Source: SIG307 sp964609025 (GTDB lineage: Bacteria; Bacillota; Clostridia; Lachnospirales; Lachnospiraceae). From it: a DNA stretch of 64,000 bases. This document shows positions 35,145 through 44,485 of this stretch, piece after piece (the first letter of the stretch is position 1; each line of letters starts with the position of its first letter). The notes beneath the pieces were generated by a model that was not told the DNA's origin, searched no databases, and was given only the letters and a program-made list of their open reading frames with translations. The translations under genes and the position numbers were made by a program. Where the stretch lies: the NCBI GenBank assembly GCA_964609025.1, contig CAZSQM010000002.1, forward strand, positions 1 through 64,000, read 5' to 3'.

Positions 35145-36773
35145 CTACCTCTTCGACTGTGATTTAAGATTATTAAGTAACTCTTCCTTTTCTTCATAAC
35201 TCATATCCGACGCCTCAATAATGTCTTTGAGCTCATCGTATGTCAGAGTGGTACTTCCATTTGTGTATGTATCGTTGTGATCCTCTCCCTTTCCAAACCA
35301 CAAAAATCCTCCGTTCTTAGTGTCATTTTTAATCGTCCAATTCTGATATTCAATGGGAACAGACACGCTTTCCAAAATAGCATCAATACCGTTATAATAT
35401 TCTTCGCCACCATCATTTTTCCCGATTACATCAAGATAGCTGTTTACAGCTTCTTTTCCTGCATCTCCTCCTCCATTCTTAGCATAGACTTCTTTTATTC
35501 TCTCAATATCAGTATTAGATAGAGCAACACTGCTTTCGCTTGCATCCTGTGCATTATAATTCAGCTCATCAAGGTACTTCTGGTATGCTACCTCGTTTTC
35601 GTAATTATTCTGATTCAAAGCATCCTGTGACTGCTGATATGCAAATTCTTTCTCATAATTACTCTGAGAAAGCTCATCAAGATACTGCTGATACGCAAAC
35701 TCATTCTCATAATTCTGCTGCGCAAGCGCATCCTGCGATTTCTGATATGCAAATTCTTTCTCATAATTACTCTGAGAAAGCTGTTTAAGATACTGATCGT
35801 ATTCCTGATTATACAAGGCATTTGCCGCACCAAGATTAGCCGTGTATGCGTTCATCATGCGGTCATATTCACGGTTATCCGAATCCTGTAACATCGCCAG
35901 TTCATTAAGCATCTGATCTCCTTGCATATTGTACGCTTCCAAAGCAAGATTGTAGTATTCAGGTAGATTACCGTATGCTTCCGAAAGGTACTGATTGTAC
36001 ACCGCATTTCCAGCCGCAGTTCCGTAGGTGTTACCATATCCTCCAGTGAGTGCAGCCGCCTGTCCTATGGTATCCTGCATGGCTATTTTACCGGAGTTCA
36101 TATACCCTGCAAGCATCTGCTGAAACATCGGATCCGTTGCCGCGTCATAGGAAAAAACATCGCGATTTTTGTATTCCTTTAAAAGCTCCTCGATTTGGTC
36201 CGTGTAAGAGGTGCGACCAGAGTTCATCTGAGACAACAGAGAGTTTGTGTACTCCATCGCCTGTAAATACGCATCCGATACCTGGAATGTCGGTGCAGAA
36301 ACCTCCGTGGAATCTCCGTAATTTTCAGTAATCATCGTTTCTTTTTCGTAAGTAGGTGTAGCAACCTCTTTCGACGAAGTGGTTGCTTCCTCCACTGAGG
36401 AGTCGCTTCCATTGTTGCTCACACCATTAAACTGTGCAACATAATCAGATAACTCTTTTCCGGCATAGCCCTGTGCATCGGTTACGATTTTATCCGTAAT
36501 AGTTTGAGCTACATCCTTTTTTACGGTGTCCAACGCATTTCGCGTCTCATACGGCTGTTTATAAGCCGGCACATTTACAGAACCTGCAGTCTTATTTACG
36601 ATGTTCTTAGCGATACTCGACATCTCCGGGTATAACAAAATATTCCCATAAAGACTTGCCGCATTTGATGTTGTACTCGTTTTATTTTTCGTAGCCCCGA
36701 CAGTCCACTTTGATAACGAGCTAGAACTTGCCTGACGGTTCATTGCCTCAAGTTCTTCCTTAGTATATGCCAT
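35145..36773 (-). CDS. Probable internal virion protein with tandem repeats
   Basis: 542 residues, Gln-, Asn- and Tyr-rich. Between about residues 315 and 395 four or five tandem units of about 17 residues occur, each a variant of Q-x-N-Y-E-x-E-F/V-A-Y-Q-x-S/Y-x-D-x-L. The region before it (about 190-310) is helical with many Met, Ala and Tyr. Start has GGGATAAGAC-type sequence before ATG with a GGAGGG motif. It lies immediately upstream of the giant protein gene (gap 9 bases), so the two probably act together in DNA ejection. Confidence 0.65.
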   Translation of the reverse strand: MAYTKEELEAMNRQASSSSLSKWTVGATKNKTSTTSNAASLYGNILLYPEMSSIAKNIVNKTAGSVNVPAYKQPYETRNALDTVKKDVAQTITDKIVTDAQGYAGKELSDYVAQFNGVSNNGSDSSVEEATTSSKEVATPTYEKETMITENYGDSTEVSAPTFQVSDAYLQAMEYTNSLLSQMNSGRTSYTDQIEELLKEYKNRDVFSYDAATDPMFQQMLAGYMNSGKIAMQDTIGQAAALTGGYGNTYGTAAGNAVYNQYLSEAYGNLPEYYNLALEAYNMQGDQMLNELAMLQDSDNREYDRMMNAYTANLGAANALYNQEYDQYLKQLSQSNYEKEFAYQKSQDALAQQNYENEFAYQQYLDELSQSNYEKEFAYQQSQDALNQNNYENEVAYQKYLDELNYNAQDASESSVALSNTDIERIKEVYAKNGGGDAGKEAVNSYLDVIGKNDGGEEYYNGIDAILESVSVPIEYQNWTIKNDTKNGGFLWFGKGEDHNDTYTNGSTTLTYDELKDIIEASDMSYEEKEELLNNLKSQSKR

Positions 36774-36776
36774 GTC

Positions 36777-37310
36777 TTATCCCTCCTGTTCTTTGTTATA
36801 TCGTCCTATCGCTATCCATGAAAACTCACTTGCTGCATCTACCGTAAAGCCGCTCTCCGTAACCGTAGCAGTCACATTTGGTCTGGTTACAAGCACAGGA
36901 ACCGCAGCATAGCTTTCGCGGAATGTGACGATTGTTGACGTATCTTCAGTTCCATAGCATATCATCGTACCATCCTGGAACTTCACATATCCATCCGCAC
37001 CTTCTGGCTTTATTTCCTCTATCGAAGCCTTGTACGCCTCCGAGTTCAGCACATCGGATACTGTAAGCTGTCCGTTGCTTACCTTCTCTACTCTCTGCTG
37101 ACTCTGTTCGGCGTTGCTCTGCACATCCTTCATTTGCAAACCAAAAGAAGAAAGTTCCTCACGGAACGCTGCAGAGAAATTTGCAGGACCGATATCAGTC
37201 AATGCCAGTTCCAAACTCTCGTACAACTGATACAAATAGGTTTCCATCTGCCAGATCTTGTTTTTATCATCTGCCGCAAGAATATTCGGATGCGGTAAAA
37301 TATTCGTCAT
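36777..37310 (-). CDS. Small fibre-like protein with lectin-like C terminus
   Basis: 177 residues. An N-terminal helix (about 15-80) leads to a beta-rich C-terminal domain (about 105-172) with the pattern VTFRESYAAVPVLV...ESGFTV...FSWIAIGRY, like the short beta-sandwich (H-type-lectin-like) domain ending several phage fibres. The start codon shares its A with the stop of the nozzle-like gene. Probably a minor fibre or an attachment protein of the tail. Confidence 0.6.
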   Translation of the reverse strand: MTNILPHPNILAADDKNKIWQMETYLYQLYESLELALTDIGPANFSAAFREELSSFGLQMKDVQSNAEQSQQRVEKVSNGQLTVSDVLNSEAYKASIEEIKPEGADGYVKFQDGTMICYGTEDTSTIVTFRESYAAVPVLVTRPNVTATVTESGFTVDAASEFSWIAIGRYNKEQEG

Positions 37311-39091
37311 TAAATATCGCTCCCTTCTTCAATGGTCTTCGTTACGGAATATATCTTGCAGTCACCTACACCAGTCAAACGATACTTGAAATGGTCGCAC
37401 CTACGCGGCATTATAGGTACTGTAAAAGCACGTGTCCCTTTTCCGTTCATATTGAATATATGCTCCCATGTACCGGAAGAATCGTACTGCATGTAAAAGT
37501 CAACATTTGTTCCTAACTCCATAGACAAACGGATGTTAATCCTGGAAACATACTTATTGTCCGGTGAAGCGTATCCTAGGTTTCCTGATTCCACAAACCA
37601 CTGTATGCGCTTCTCCGCTTCCTTTTCCTCCACATCATAAGGCAATGCCCCAAATACAGATTTCAGTTTTTTATCTGCTCCGTCAACATAATACAGGTCT
37701 TCTCCATGACGGCAGAAATATAACGCTTCCGTGTTATCTTCCCTGCACCATAGACCTTTTCGTGTATCATACACAAACATAGAATACAATCCTGCGTTGT
37801 CTTTCATAGAAATGTAATATTCATCACCTATTGTACCTGCTACGGCACAGGAATATCTAACCTCGCCAAGATAGTTTGATACTTTTTGAGGTTGGCTTCC
37901 GCCGTAAGCACAAACCGCATCCGCACTCTTGTAATAAAGAACTTCATTTACGATGCAAAGGCTCTTATGGCTTCCATTCTGAACTCCACGGCAGTAATTT
38001 TCCAATGTTCTATGTGCGCCGGTACTGCTTACAACAACCTTAATCATAGACTCCTCTTTGAAGAAGATTGGATTTCCTAGATATGTAATCGCACCTGTAA
38101 ACTTTCCATCGGTTCCTATGGTAGCTGCCCATGAATCCGTTGACACTCCTGCAAAAGCATTCCAGTTCGTTACATCACCGAGCTTGCAACAATAAATCTC
38201 ATGTCCGTCAGAGGAACATCCCCACAGGCGGTTGTTGCACTCCGTAATAAACTCAATATCAGGCATTTCACGCGCCACTATAATCGGCATGGTTAAGGTC
38301 TTATTTGCTCCAAGTATTCCTACAATCGTAATGCAATCATCCGTAAGGTCAGTGATGTATGTATTCGTTGAGCGTTTCCCTTCTCCATCATCATTCAAAA
38401 AAATATTTCCTGCATCCGCCCACTCAATATCCGTAAGATTCACAGTAATCTTTACACCGTCACCCTTTTTGAAATTCTTTCCGATACCAGTTGACGTAAT
38501 CTGCACATATGTAGTAGTCACATTCACCCACACAGAGGTCGCAGAAGACCACTGTTTCAAGGCGGAAGTTCCATTGATTGTAGACATAAGGTAGTCCCCT
38601 GTTTCCGGCGCATTCCCCTTGTAATATGCTTCATCGTGCCACTCAATCGCTCGACCGCTTGCATCACAAAGAGAAAATGTCACATCACCATCTGTATTCT
38701 CAAAGCGCGATTCGATACTTCCTGAAGTTTTATCCGAGGTATTATACCAGACCTTATCCGGCATAATAACAATATACGCGCCCATTTTTGCGATTGTCTT
38801 TTCACCTTCTGCGGATATGTTGGCATCCAACTCCTGCTCTTCTCCGTCAATATACAGTTTTCCGCTATCCACCCACACAAGACCCTCTTTTTCAATAAGC
38901 CCCTGCGGAACGGATAAACCCATGCACACTCCCCTCTTTTTCCGCGGGGATAAAATCGGGTAATATGATGATGTCATGTTCTTCATATCGTAAAACTCTC
39001 CATCCGCGCAGGACAGATTGTGATTGTATCCGCCAAATACCGCAGTCATTTCACGGCTTCTTGAAACATCATTATAATACGGCATATACAT
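37310..39091 (-). CDS. Tail nozzle-like/stabilisation protein
   Basis: 593 residues, beta-strand-rich with repeated blades (for example ECNNRLWGCS, EVLYYKSADAVCAYGG, GDEYYISMKD, HGEDLYYVDG). Such all-beta proteins follow the connector gene in short-tailed phages and form the tail nozzle or hub. The order capsid, small protein, connector, this gene supports the role. The sequence alone does not prove it. GGGGG precedes the start by about eleven bases; it abuts the connector gene with no gap. Confidence 0.65.
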   Translation of the reverse strand: MYMPYYNDVSRSREMTAVFGGYNHNLSCADGEFYDMKNMTSSYYPILSPRKKRGVCMGLSVPQGLIEKEGLVWVDSGKLYIDGEEQELDANISAEGEKTIAKMGAYIVIMPDKVWYNTSDKTSGSIESRFENTDGDVTFSLCDASGRAIEWHDEAYYKGNAPETGDYLMSTINGTSALKQWSSATSVWVNVTTTYVQITSTGIGKNFKKGDGVKITVNLTDIEWADAGNIFLNDDGEGKRSTNTYITDLTDDCITIVGILGANKTLTMPIIVAREMPDIEFITECNNRLWGCSSDGHEIYCCKLGDVTNWNAFAGVSTDSWAATIGTDGKFTGAITYLGNPIFFKEESMIKVVVSSTGAHRTLENYCRGVQNGSHKSLCIVNEVLYYKSADAVCAYGGSQPQKVSNYLGEVRYSCAVAGTIGDEYYISMKDNAGLYSMFVYDTRKGLWCREDNTEALYFCRHGEDLYYVDGADKKLKSVFGALPYDVEEKEAEKRIQWFVESGNLGYASPDNKYVSRINIRLSMELGTNVDFYMQYDSSGTWEHIFNMNGKGTRAFTVPIMPRRCDHFKYRLTGVGDCKIYSVTKTIEEGSDI

Positions 39092-39529
39092 TTAATACCG
39101 CACCCCCTTATAAATCCGAAACGGCGTGGAAATAGGCATATGTTCTCTGTTGTATGCCTTTGCAAAATCACTCAAAAGGCTGTTGAAAGAAGACACGCTA
39201 TTGTTGTAACGCGCGGTTTCTCCGTTCTCTTCGTCAATCTTTGCTTTCAGATAGGCTATATAAAGCTCATCATGCGGGAACGGAACCAAAAGCACCGCAG
39301 ACATATCATCCATAGTATATCCTGTGAACACAACTCTCTTCTCTGTGGTATCCGTTCTTTCCTCGACATTTTCTTCCACAGTAACCTCATGTACTGGCGT
39401 CTCGTGTGTATCAATAATTTCCCGCTTAATGGTTGCGTCAATATAGGATAACCAACGCACTTTTTCATCCAAGCCGTAATGATTCGGCTTTACTGCATCC
39501 ACGCGGTTGATGCACTCCTCTACTGTCAT
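39092..39529 (-). CDS. Head-tail connector (adaptor) protein
   Basis: 145 residues, mainly helical, starting TVEECINRVDAVKPNHYG and with a central EVTVEENVEERTD insertion. The ATG at 39529 has AAAGGGG at good spacing; the longer frame upstream overlaps the previous gene and lacks a site. The sequence pattern (N-terminal helix, WLSYIDATIKREI, FPHDELYIAYLKAKID) fits the gp6/gp4-like adaptor family. Function is from pattern and place. Confidence 0.72.
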   Translation of the reverse strand: MTVEECINRVDAVKPNHYGLDEKVRWLSYIDATIKREIIDTHETPVHEVTVEENVEERTDTTEKRVVFTGYTMDDMSAVLLVPFPHDELYIAYLKAKIDEENGETARYNNSVSSFNSLLSDFAKAYNREHMPISTPFRIYKGVRY

Positions 39530-39550
39530 TCTATACCCCTTTCTAAGCAA

Positions 39551-39579
39551 AAGTGGGAAGCTTATGCAGCTTCCCACTT
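39551..39579 (-). terminator. Strong hairpin after the capsid gene pair
   Basis: Perfect 12-bp stem (39551-39562 with 39568-39579) with a 5-base loop, followed by TTTGC on the minus strand. It lies 11 bases past the 95-residue gene. A leaky terminator here would keep capsid mRNA in excess over tail mRNA. Confidence 0.65.
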
Positions 39580-39590
39580 GATTCGCAACA

Positions 39591-39878
39591 TTATTCTGCT
39601 CCAGGCTGTCTGAGCTTGTGATCCTCAACAAACTTGAAAGCGGCATCCTCTGCCTTTTCGCTGTTCTTGATAACCTCATATACCTCAATCGGGATTTCCA
39701 CGTATTCGCCACGCTTGATGATGTAGTTCTTAAAATTTACGGAGAAGAACTCATCCTGGTTGGCGTTGTGGCCGCTCAGCCTCGGAAGTTTTACCATAAC
39801 CTTCTTTTCGGTATCTGCTGCTGTTACTACCTCTTCGTTAGCGGTATCTGCTGCTGTTACATCCTTTTTAGTTGCCAT
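39591..39878 (-). CDS. Small head-associated protein
   Basis: 95 residues. The N terminus carries a duplicated AADTANEEVVTAADTEK segment, then a compact domain with KLPRLSGHNANQDEFFSVNFKNYIIKR split over its strands. Homologous small proteins lie right after capsid genes in many phages of this group. Role in capsid decoration or completion is inferred from position. Confidence 0.6.
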   Translation of the reverse strand: MATKKDVTAADTANEEVVTAADTEKKVMVKLPRLSGHNANQDEFFSVNFKNYIIKRGEYVEIPIEVYEVIKNSEKAEDAAFKFVEDHKLRQPGAE

Positions 39879-39934
39879 TCCTTATCATCCTTTCTTTACG
39901 GAATAGGCAGGCGAAGCCCCTCCCGCTTTTAATG

Positions 39935-40960
39935 CTAGTTCTCTTCGTCAATGTCGCCATAGGAAGAACCAGATTCCACGCGAAGCATACGCTCCTGGTA
40001 CAAAATCTTTGCTCCGTGGCAGAACTTGTAACCGATAGTAGAGAACTGCTCCAACGGTCCTCCGATGGTACCCTTCGGCTTAACAATCATCTCCATGCCC
40101 TCGCCCTGCGGATCAAGAACGCCAAAAGCATCCTTACCAATGAACAATGTCGCATATACTGCGGATGCACCGCCTGCGGAATCCTTGCCCCATACCTTCG
40201 CCTCGTTTGACTCAACGAAACGTACACCGTGCAGCTCTCCAATCTCTCCCTTGAAAATCGGCTTTGTGTCGTTGTACTTGTGGTATTCCTTCCACTCATC
40301 GGAGTTTCTGAGGTCGAATGCAACGGACGGATGAATGATAGCAACATAGCAGCCGTCAATCTTCGGTGCCTTGTTCTTCTTGAGCCAAGTAGCTGCCCTT
40401 GCAACCATCTCCGGTGTGAGAACATCAGCAGCAGTAATGCTTGCTCGGTCGGTTCTTCCTCCGCAATATGCTACGGAGTTCCCACCTACAATTATATTTC
40501 TCGTAAGAGTGTCGTATGTTTCGCCCTCTGCTGCACCCATCTCCTCGGTTGCGCCGTAGATTACATCATCGTAGGATTCCAACTCCAAACGATCGGAAAC
40601 TGCGGTGTAATCACCGTGCTGGGTAATGTCTGCCTCGATAGAGGTCATGCCGAAGTTCTTACCTTCCGGGATAACACCCTCAGTAAGCGGTGTAAGTGCC
40701 TTTGCGAAAGTATTAAACTTTCTCCACTCAACTTTCTTTCCCTTCATCGGCTGCTTCATACCGAACTGTGTGAAAACCATCTGCTCACGCGCGTTCTCAA
40801 GGAGCGTGGTATCGTAGAAGGTCTTCATAGTCGGAGACAGCGAATCCTGCGTGGTTACGTTTACCGGATTAACCTCCGGAGTACCTGCCGTTGTACCCTG
40901 TGTGAACTCTGCGAATAACTGAAGGTTCAGCTTCGTTCTCAATAAATGGTTCTTTCTCAT
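39935..40960 (-). CDS. Major capsid protein, N4-gp56-like
   Basis: 341 residues. The body matches the N4-gp56 capsid family (VFTQFGMKQPMKGK, TEGVIPEG, ITQHGDYTAVSDRLE, YDTLTRNIIVGG, YVAIIHPSVAFDLR, YKFCHGAKILY). Residues 11-17 read LNLQLFA, the same motif as in the scaffold protein and like the Prp-cleaved N terminus of ribosomal protein L27 in Firmicutes, so the first 17 residues are probably removed. The ATG at 40960 is chosen (AAGGGAG upstream) over a 99-residue longer frame. Confidence 0.88.
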   Translation of the reverse strand: MRKNHLLRTKLNLQLFAEFTQGTTAGTPEVNPVNVTTQDSLSPTMKTFYDTTLLENAREQMVFTQFGMKQPMKGKKVEWRKFNTFAKALTPLTEGVIPEGKNFGMTSIEADITQHGDYTAVSDRLELESYDDVIYGATEEMGAAEGETYDTLTRNIIVGGNSVAYCGGRTDRASITAADVLTPEMVARAATWLKKNKAPKIDGCYVAIIHPSVAFDLRNSDEWKEYHKYNDTKPIFKGEIGELHGVRFVESNEAKVWGKDSAGGASAVYATLFIGKDAFGVLDPQGEGMEMIVKPKGTIGGPLEQFSTIGYKFCHGAKILYQERMLRVESGSSYGDIDEEN

Positions 40961-40992
40961 GTTTTTTCTCCCTTCTGCACAGGGAGATATTC

Positions 40993-41931
40993 TTATCTTC
41001 CCTGCTTCTTTCGTCTTTGCTCTGCCGCATATGCCCGGAGCTGTTCCAATGACATATTGCGGAAATCCTGCTGTGTCTGTACAGCCGCCGCCTGTCCGCT
41101 CACGCCATTTTCGGTCGGTCTTGCTTTGTTCGCGGCAACTGCCTGCGCTGTCTGTGCGGCTATCTGCTGAGAAGCAGTCTGCACCATTCCAGGCACTAAC
41201 TGCTCCCAATGGCAAGCCATATAAGCTGCCGTGGTGTCTCCGTTGTTGACTGCGCATAATCTGCGGAACTTCTCGTTCTGCATCTCGGCGTTAAGGTTAA
41301 ATTCAGGAAATCTCTGCTTCGTGCGCTCTGCGTTTGACAGCAAAACCTGCATTTGCTGCCGCTTTGCCTCCTGATTCTGCATCTCCTGTTCTCTTGCCTC
41401 CGCCGCTTTCACCTTGCGTTCCAAAGTAACCATCTTGCGTGCCTCTTCCGGGGAGATATCATGCTCCATCGCATAATTCTCATAGTAGGAATCATCCTCT
41501 TCAATCTTCTTTGCAAGGTCTGCAAGGAAAGACTCGGATGCGCTGTCTACTCCGTACTTGGAAGCCACAGTCTCAAGTAGCCCTAACATGGTGGAATTTT
41601 GCGTTTCAATTCCCTTGTACTTCTTCATACGGTCCTCAATGGTCTTTTTCATGTAGGCGTTGTGTTCGTCCTTGTACTCGTCCGACTTGATAAGGTCGGC
41701 ATAAGACTTCTTCTCGCCCTCGCTCGGATTCTGTTCAGTAGTGGTCTGAACGGTCGGTTCAGTAGGCGTGTTCTTCGTAACAGCTTTCTGATACCTCTCT
41801 CTTGCCCGTGCCGGGACAGCGGACGGTATATCTACTCCGGTGCTTTCGCCTCCTACCGTTCCTTCTCCTGCGGATCCACCATCGCCGCCATCTGCGAACA
41901 ACTGCAGGTTAAGCAATAATTTATTTCGCAT
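40993..41931 (-). CDS. Scaffold protein
   Basis: 312 residues. The N terminus is LLLNLQLFADGG (motif at residues 7-13), followed by a low-complexity part and a long coiled coil (about 130-220) rich in Glu, Lys and Gln. The C terminus is basic (QRRKKQGR), as capsid-binding ends of scaffolds often are. It lies directly before the capsid gene. The ATG at 41931 has GGAG eight bases upstream. Prp-type cleavage of the N terminus is predicted. Confidence 0.85.
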   Translation of the reverse strand: MRNKLLLNLQLFADGGDGGSAGEGTVGGESTGVDIPSAVPARARERYQKAVTKNTPTEPTVQTTTEQNPSEGEKKSYADLIKSDEYKDEHNAYMKKTIEDRMKKYKGIETQNSTMLGLLETVASKYGVDSASESFLADLAKKIEEDDSYYENYAMEHDISPEEARKMVTLERKVKAAEAREQEMQNQEAKRQQMQVLLSNAERTKQRFPEFNLNAEMQNEKFRRLCAVNNGDTTAAYMACHWEQLVPGMVQTASQQIAAQTAQAVAANKARPTENGVSGQAAAVQTQQDFRNMSLEQLRAYAAEQRRKKQGR

Positions 41932-41984
41932 ATAAAATGCTCCTTTCGTCTGTGCTATTTTGGGGCACGAACCCTTATATCGCC

Positions 41985-42017
41985 ATCGTATCAAAACACA
42001 TATTTGCTTTTCTAACC
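41985..42017 (-). promoter_or_regulatory. Candidate phage promoter (GGTTAGAAAA box, site 2)
   Basis: GGTTAGAAAA (42008-42017), 17 bp, then TACGAT (41985-41990) on the minus strand. Start would be near 41978, about 47 nt before the scaffold start. Lies in a 209-bp gap between the protease and scaffold genes. Confidence 0.5.
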
Positions 42018-42034
42018 TTGAAACAAATAATTTT

Positions 42035-42061
42035 AAAAAAAGAGCACTCAAAAATTGAGTA
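42035..42061 (-). terminator. Weak terminator-like hairpin after the prp-like gene
   Basis: 6-bp stem (42046-42051 with 42055-42060) then GCTC and seven Ts on the minus strand (42035-42041). The T tract is set 4 bases away from the stem, so the call is weak. It precedes the site 2 promoter. Confidence 0.4.
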
Positions 42062-42140
42062 CCCTTTTCTGAAGAAGTATAAATATGAAAACTTGTAGGC
42101 GTTAGTAAGTGTGTTCTTCTATGTTACAGTTCCATTTAAT

Positions 42141-42488
42141 TCAATTATTCCCATGATGTTTTTCTTTCGTATCGTCAATGATGAAGTAAATATATTCGCT
42201 ATAACTGCTCGCAAGCATTTCAAATCCACACAATACGGTCCAGTAGGTACGCTGAATCGTTTCAAGAAACACTTTCTTCGGTGTGCATGAAATCTTTACA
42301 TTCCCTTCGTCAATCTCAATTACAGGTACATCTTCCAATGTATCCTTGCTTTCATCAATCGCTCTCGCAAGCGTGTATGCAAGAATGGAAACTGCGCTAC
42401 ATACGATATCTTTACCATTTTCTGCTGCTCCTGCGTGTCCAGTAATCGTCAATTCCAGTTTATCCGGATTGAAAGTAATATTTATCAT
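42141..42488 (-). CDS. Phage-encoded Prp-type cysteine protease
   Basis: 115 residues, homologous to the ribosomal-processing protease Prp (YsxB family). The family active-site segment is clear: GHAGAAENGKDIVCSAVS, with His 18 and Cys 30 twelve residues apart, as in the chromosomal enzymes. In Staphylococcus, Prp trims the N-terminal extension of ribosomal protein L27 and also the capsid and scaffold of phage 80alpha. Here the gene is in the phage head operon (after portal, before scaffold), and both scaffold and capsid have the NLQLFA site. AAAGGGGG precedes the ATG. Confidence 0.9.
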   Translation of the reverse strand: MINITFNPDKLELTITGHAGAAENGKDIVCSAVSILAYTLARAIDESKDTLEDVPVIEIDEGNVKISCTPKKVFLETIQRTYWTVLCGFEMLASSYSEYIYFIIDDTKEKHHGNN

Positions 42489-42499
42489 AGTGTCCCCCT

Positions 42500-44482
42500 T
42501 TATTCCGCCTGCGTGGATGCCCGCGCCTGTTCCCTCGATCGCTCAACATACGGATGCTCAGCCGCGCCTGCGCCGAGGTTTGCTTCCCCGCCATGCGGAA
42601 GAGGTTGCCCAGCCTGTGCCAAAATCGCATTTCCTACCTTCATGCCATCAATAGGACTGTTTGCCTGTGCATACTGCAAAGCGAGTTGTTGCCACATAAG
42701 CACCTGCTGTTGCAATGTTCCGTTCTGCTGAATCCTCTGTACAATCTCGTCCTTATGGTTGAAGTCCATCATCTGCAAGCAAGCAAGCGCCTGGTCTGCC
42801 ATCTGCGGGTTGAAAAATCCTTGGTTGTAGAAGTTCAGCGCAAGCTCGTTCATCTCCATTTTCTTGTACGGATTTGCTTTCTCGCTCGTCACCTCAATAT
42901 CAAACTCAGGTAGTCTAATTCCTGTATTTACACCCTCCGTTTCCATCTTCTGAGCCTTAATGCCAGCGTTGCTGTACTGAATGTACTGCTCATTACCCAT
43001 TGCATCCGGTGCGATACGAAACGTGCGAGGTATGTCGTAGAACTGTCGAATAAGCTCTACCACCAGGTATACAACATCGCGGTATGCACGGTAGAATGCC
43101 TTGTTGCTGCTTCGTGCATTCTTTCCAGCGGTTTCCTGTAATGCCGCGATTGCGGATGCTGCGGTTACACCGGACGGTGCCACTCCATTATTGCTGTCCT
43201 GGTTGGATGTTACATACTTCAGTTCTTCGATTTTGCCTTGGTACAACTCAGCATATATGGGAGGAAGCGAACAGTTGTCAATCGGTCGGATATTGGTTTC
43301 ATCCACATTACCCTCCACAGTGACAAGTCTCTCAGTTAGGTCGGAAAACTGCTTCGTGTTTACGGCCCCATCGTTTCTGACAAAATATCTAGGAGTTGCA
43401 CCTGCCTTTGCATTGTCCATTAAAGCCTTGTTCATTTCGTCAATCTGCACCTGCGTATCGCGCCCGATATCGGTCAAACCATAGCCGCACAGACTTCCCT
43501 CGACAGGATAAAGCGGGAATGTAACAAACGGATACAGACCGTGGTCGTACAATCCTCTCGTTGCAACGCTTTCCCCGGTCGGAATCTCAAGCTGCACTCC
43601 CGTTTCCGGGTCCATCTCCTTCTTTGTCGGTATTTCTGTATCATTCTCGGTCGCATACAATACAATGTCGTTTACATACTTCACATACTGCAACACACGC
43701 TTCCCGTTGTATTCCGTGTGGTAGTACCAATCAATTACAACGCTCTTTTCGGTTGTGTCTACATTGTCGTCATACAAATACGTTGCAAGTGTTACTCCCT
43801 TTCCACCAAGCTTTCCAAAACATTTCGGATACCGCTGCTCCAGAATGTCGTTGTTCACAAGCTCAGTGTTGAACACATTCGCAGACTTCTGAATATCCGT
43901 GACGCCAGGCTCCCAAAACAGATTGATGAAGTCAATCTTCTTAATGCTGATGTCTCCGAGTCCGTTATGCTTCCTTCCATCCCAAAAAACACCCTGCACA
44001 CTTCCACCATGCTTCAAAGTGTACCACGCCACATCGGAATATGTCTCCTCGTATCGGTTCTGCTCCATGACAACAGGGATAATAGCGGAAAGCCTTCTCG
44101 CTTCCTCCTTGTCGTCCATCTGACGCGGTTTTACGTTGCATGTAGGGTAAGAGTCCATCACATCGCTGTAACGGCTCTGTATGCACGACCAGAGCCATGC
44201 GGTTGCCGGCTGAAAATCCTTGCTGTCGTCATTGATATACTTCCACTGCCGCAGTTTCCAAAACTCCTCGTTTGCAATAATCTTCTGCTCAAGCTTCGCT
44301 TTTCCTGCTTTGTATTTCCGCAAGACCTCCGATGCGTGTTTCACTTCCTCCGCTCCAATCTTCGGCTTCTGCATATTCTGAATCTGCTTCGCAAGCCTAT
44401 TCTTCTCAATCATCTCAATCTCGGTTCTCGCTCTCTGAAACAGCGATGCTCGTTCCTGCTGGTTTCTGAATTTACTTTCCAT
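42500..44482 (-). CDS. Portal protein
   Basis: 660 residues, the size of portals from P22-like and similar short-tailed phages. A charged helical N terminus is followed by a mixed alpha/beta core (WLWSCIQSRYSDVMDSYP, KHGGSVQGVFWDGRKH, GLYPFVTFPLYP, GYGLTDIGRDTQVQIDEMNKALMDN parts) and a Gln-rich helical C terminus (about 560-640), which may form the internal barrel. It follows the large terminase gene by 3 bases and has GGGGG six bases before the ATG. Confidence 0.85.
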   Translation of the reverse strand: MESKFRNQQERASLFQRARTEIEMIEKNRLAKQIQNMQKPKIGAEEVKHASEVLRKYKAGKAKLEQKIIANEEFWKLRQWKYINDDSKDFQPATAWLWSCIQSRYSDVMDSYPTCNVKPRQMDDKEEARRLSAIIPVVMEQNRYEETYSDVAWYTLKHGGSVQGVFWDGRKHNGLGDISIKKIDFINLFWEPGVTDIQKSANVFNTELVNNDILEQRYPKCFGKLGGKGVTLATYLYDDNVDTTEKSVVIDWYYHTEYNGKRVLQYVKYVNDIVLYATENDTEIPTKKEMDPETGVQLEIPTGESVATRGLYDHGLYPFVTFPLYPVEGSLCGYGLTDIGRDTQVQIDEMNKALMDNAKAGATPRYFVRNDGAVNTKQFSDLTERLVTVEGNVDETNIRPIDNCSLPPIYAELYQGKIEELKYVTSNQDSNNGVAPSGVTAASAIAALQETAGKNARSSNKAFYRAYRDVVYLVVELIRQFYDIPRTFRIAPDAMGNEQYIQYSNAGIKAQKMETEGVNTGIRLPEFDIEVTSEKANPYKKMEMNELALNFYNQGFFNPQMADQALACLQMMDFNHKDEIVQRIQQNGTLQQQVLMWQQLALQYAQANSPIDGMKVGNAILAQAGQPLPHGGEANLGAGAAEHPYVERSREQARASTQAE

Positions 44483-44485
44483 ACT

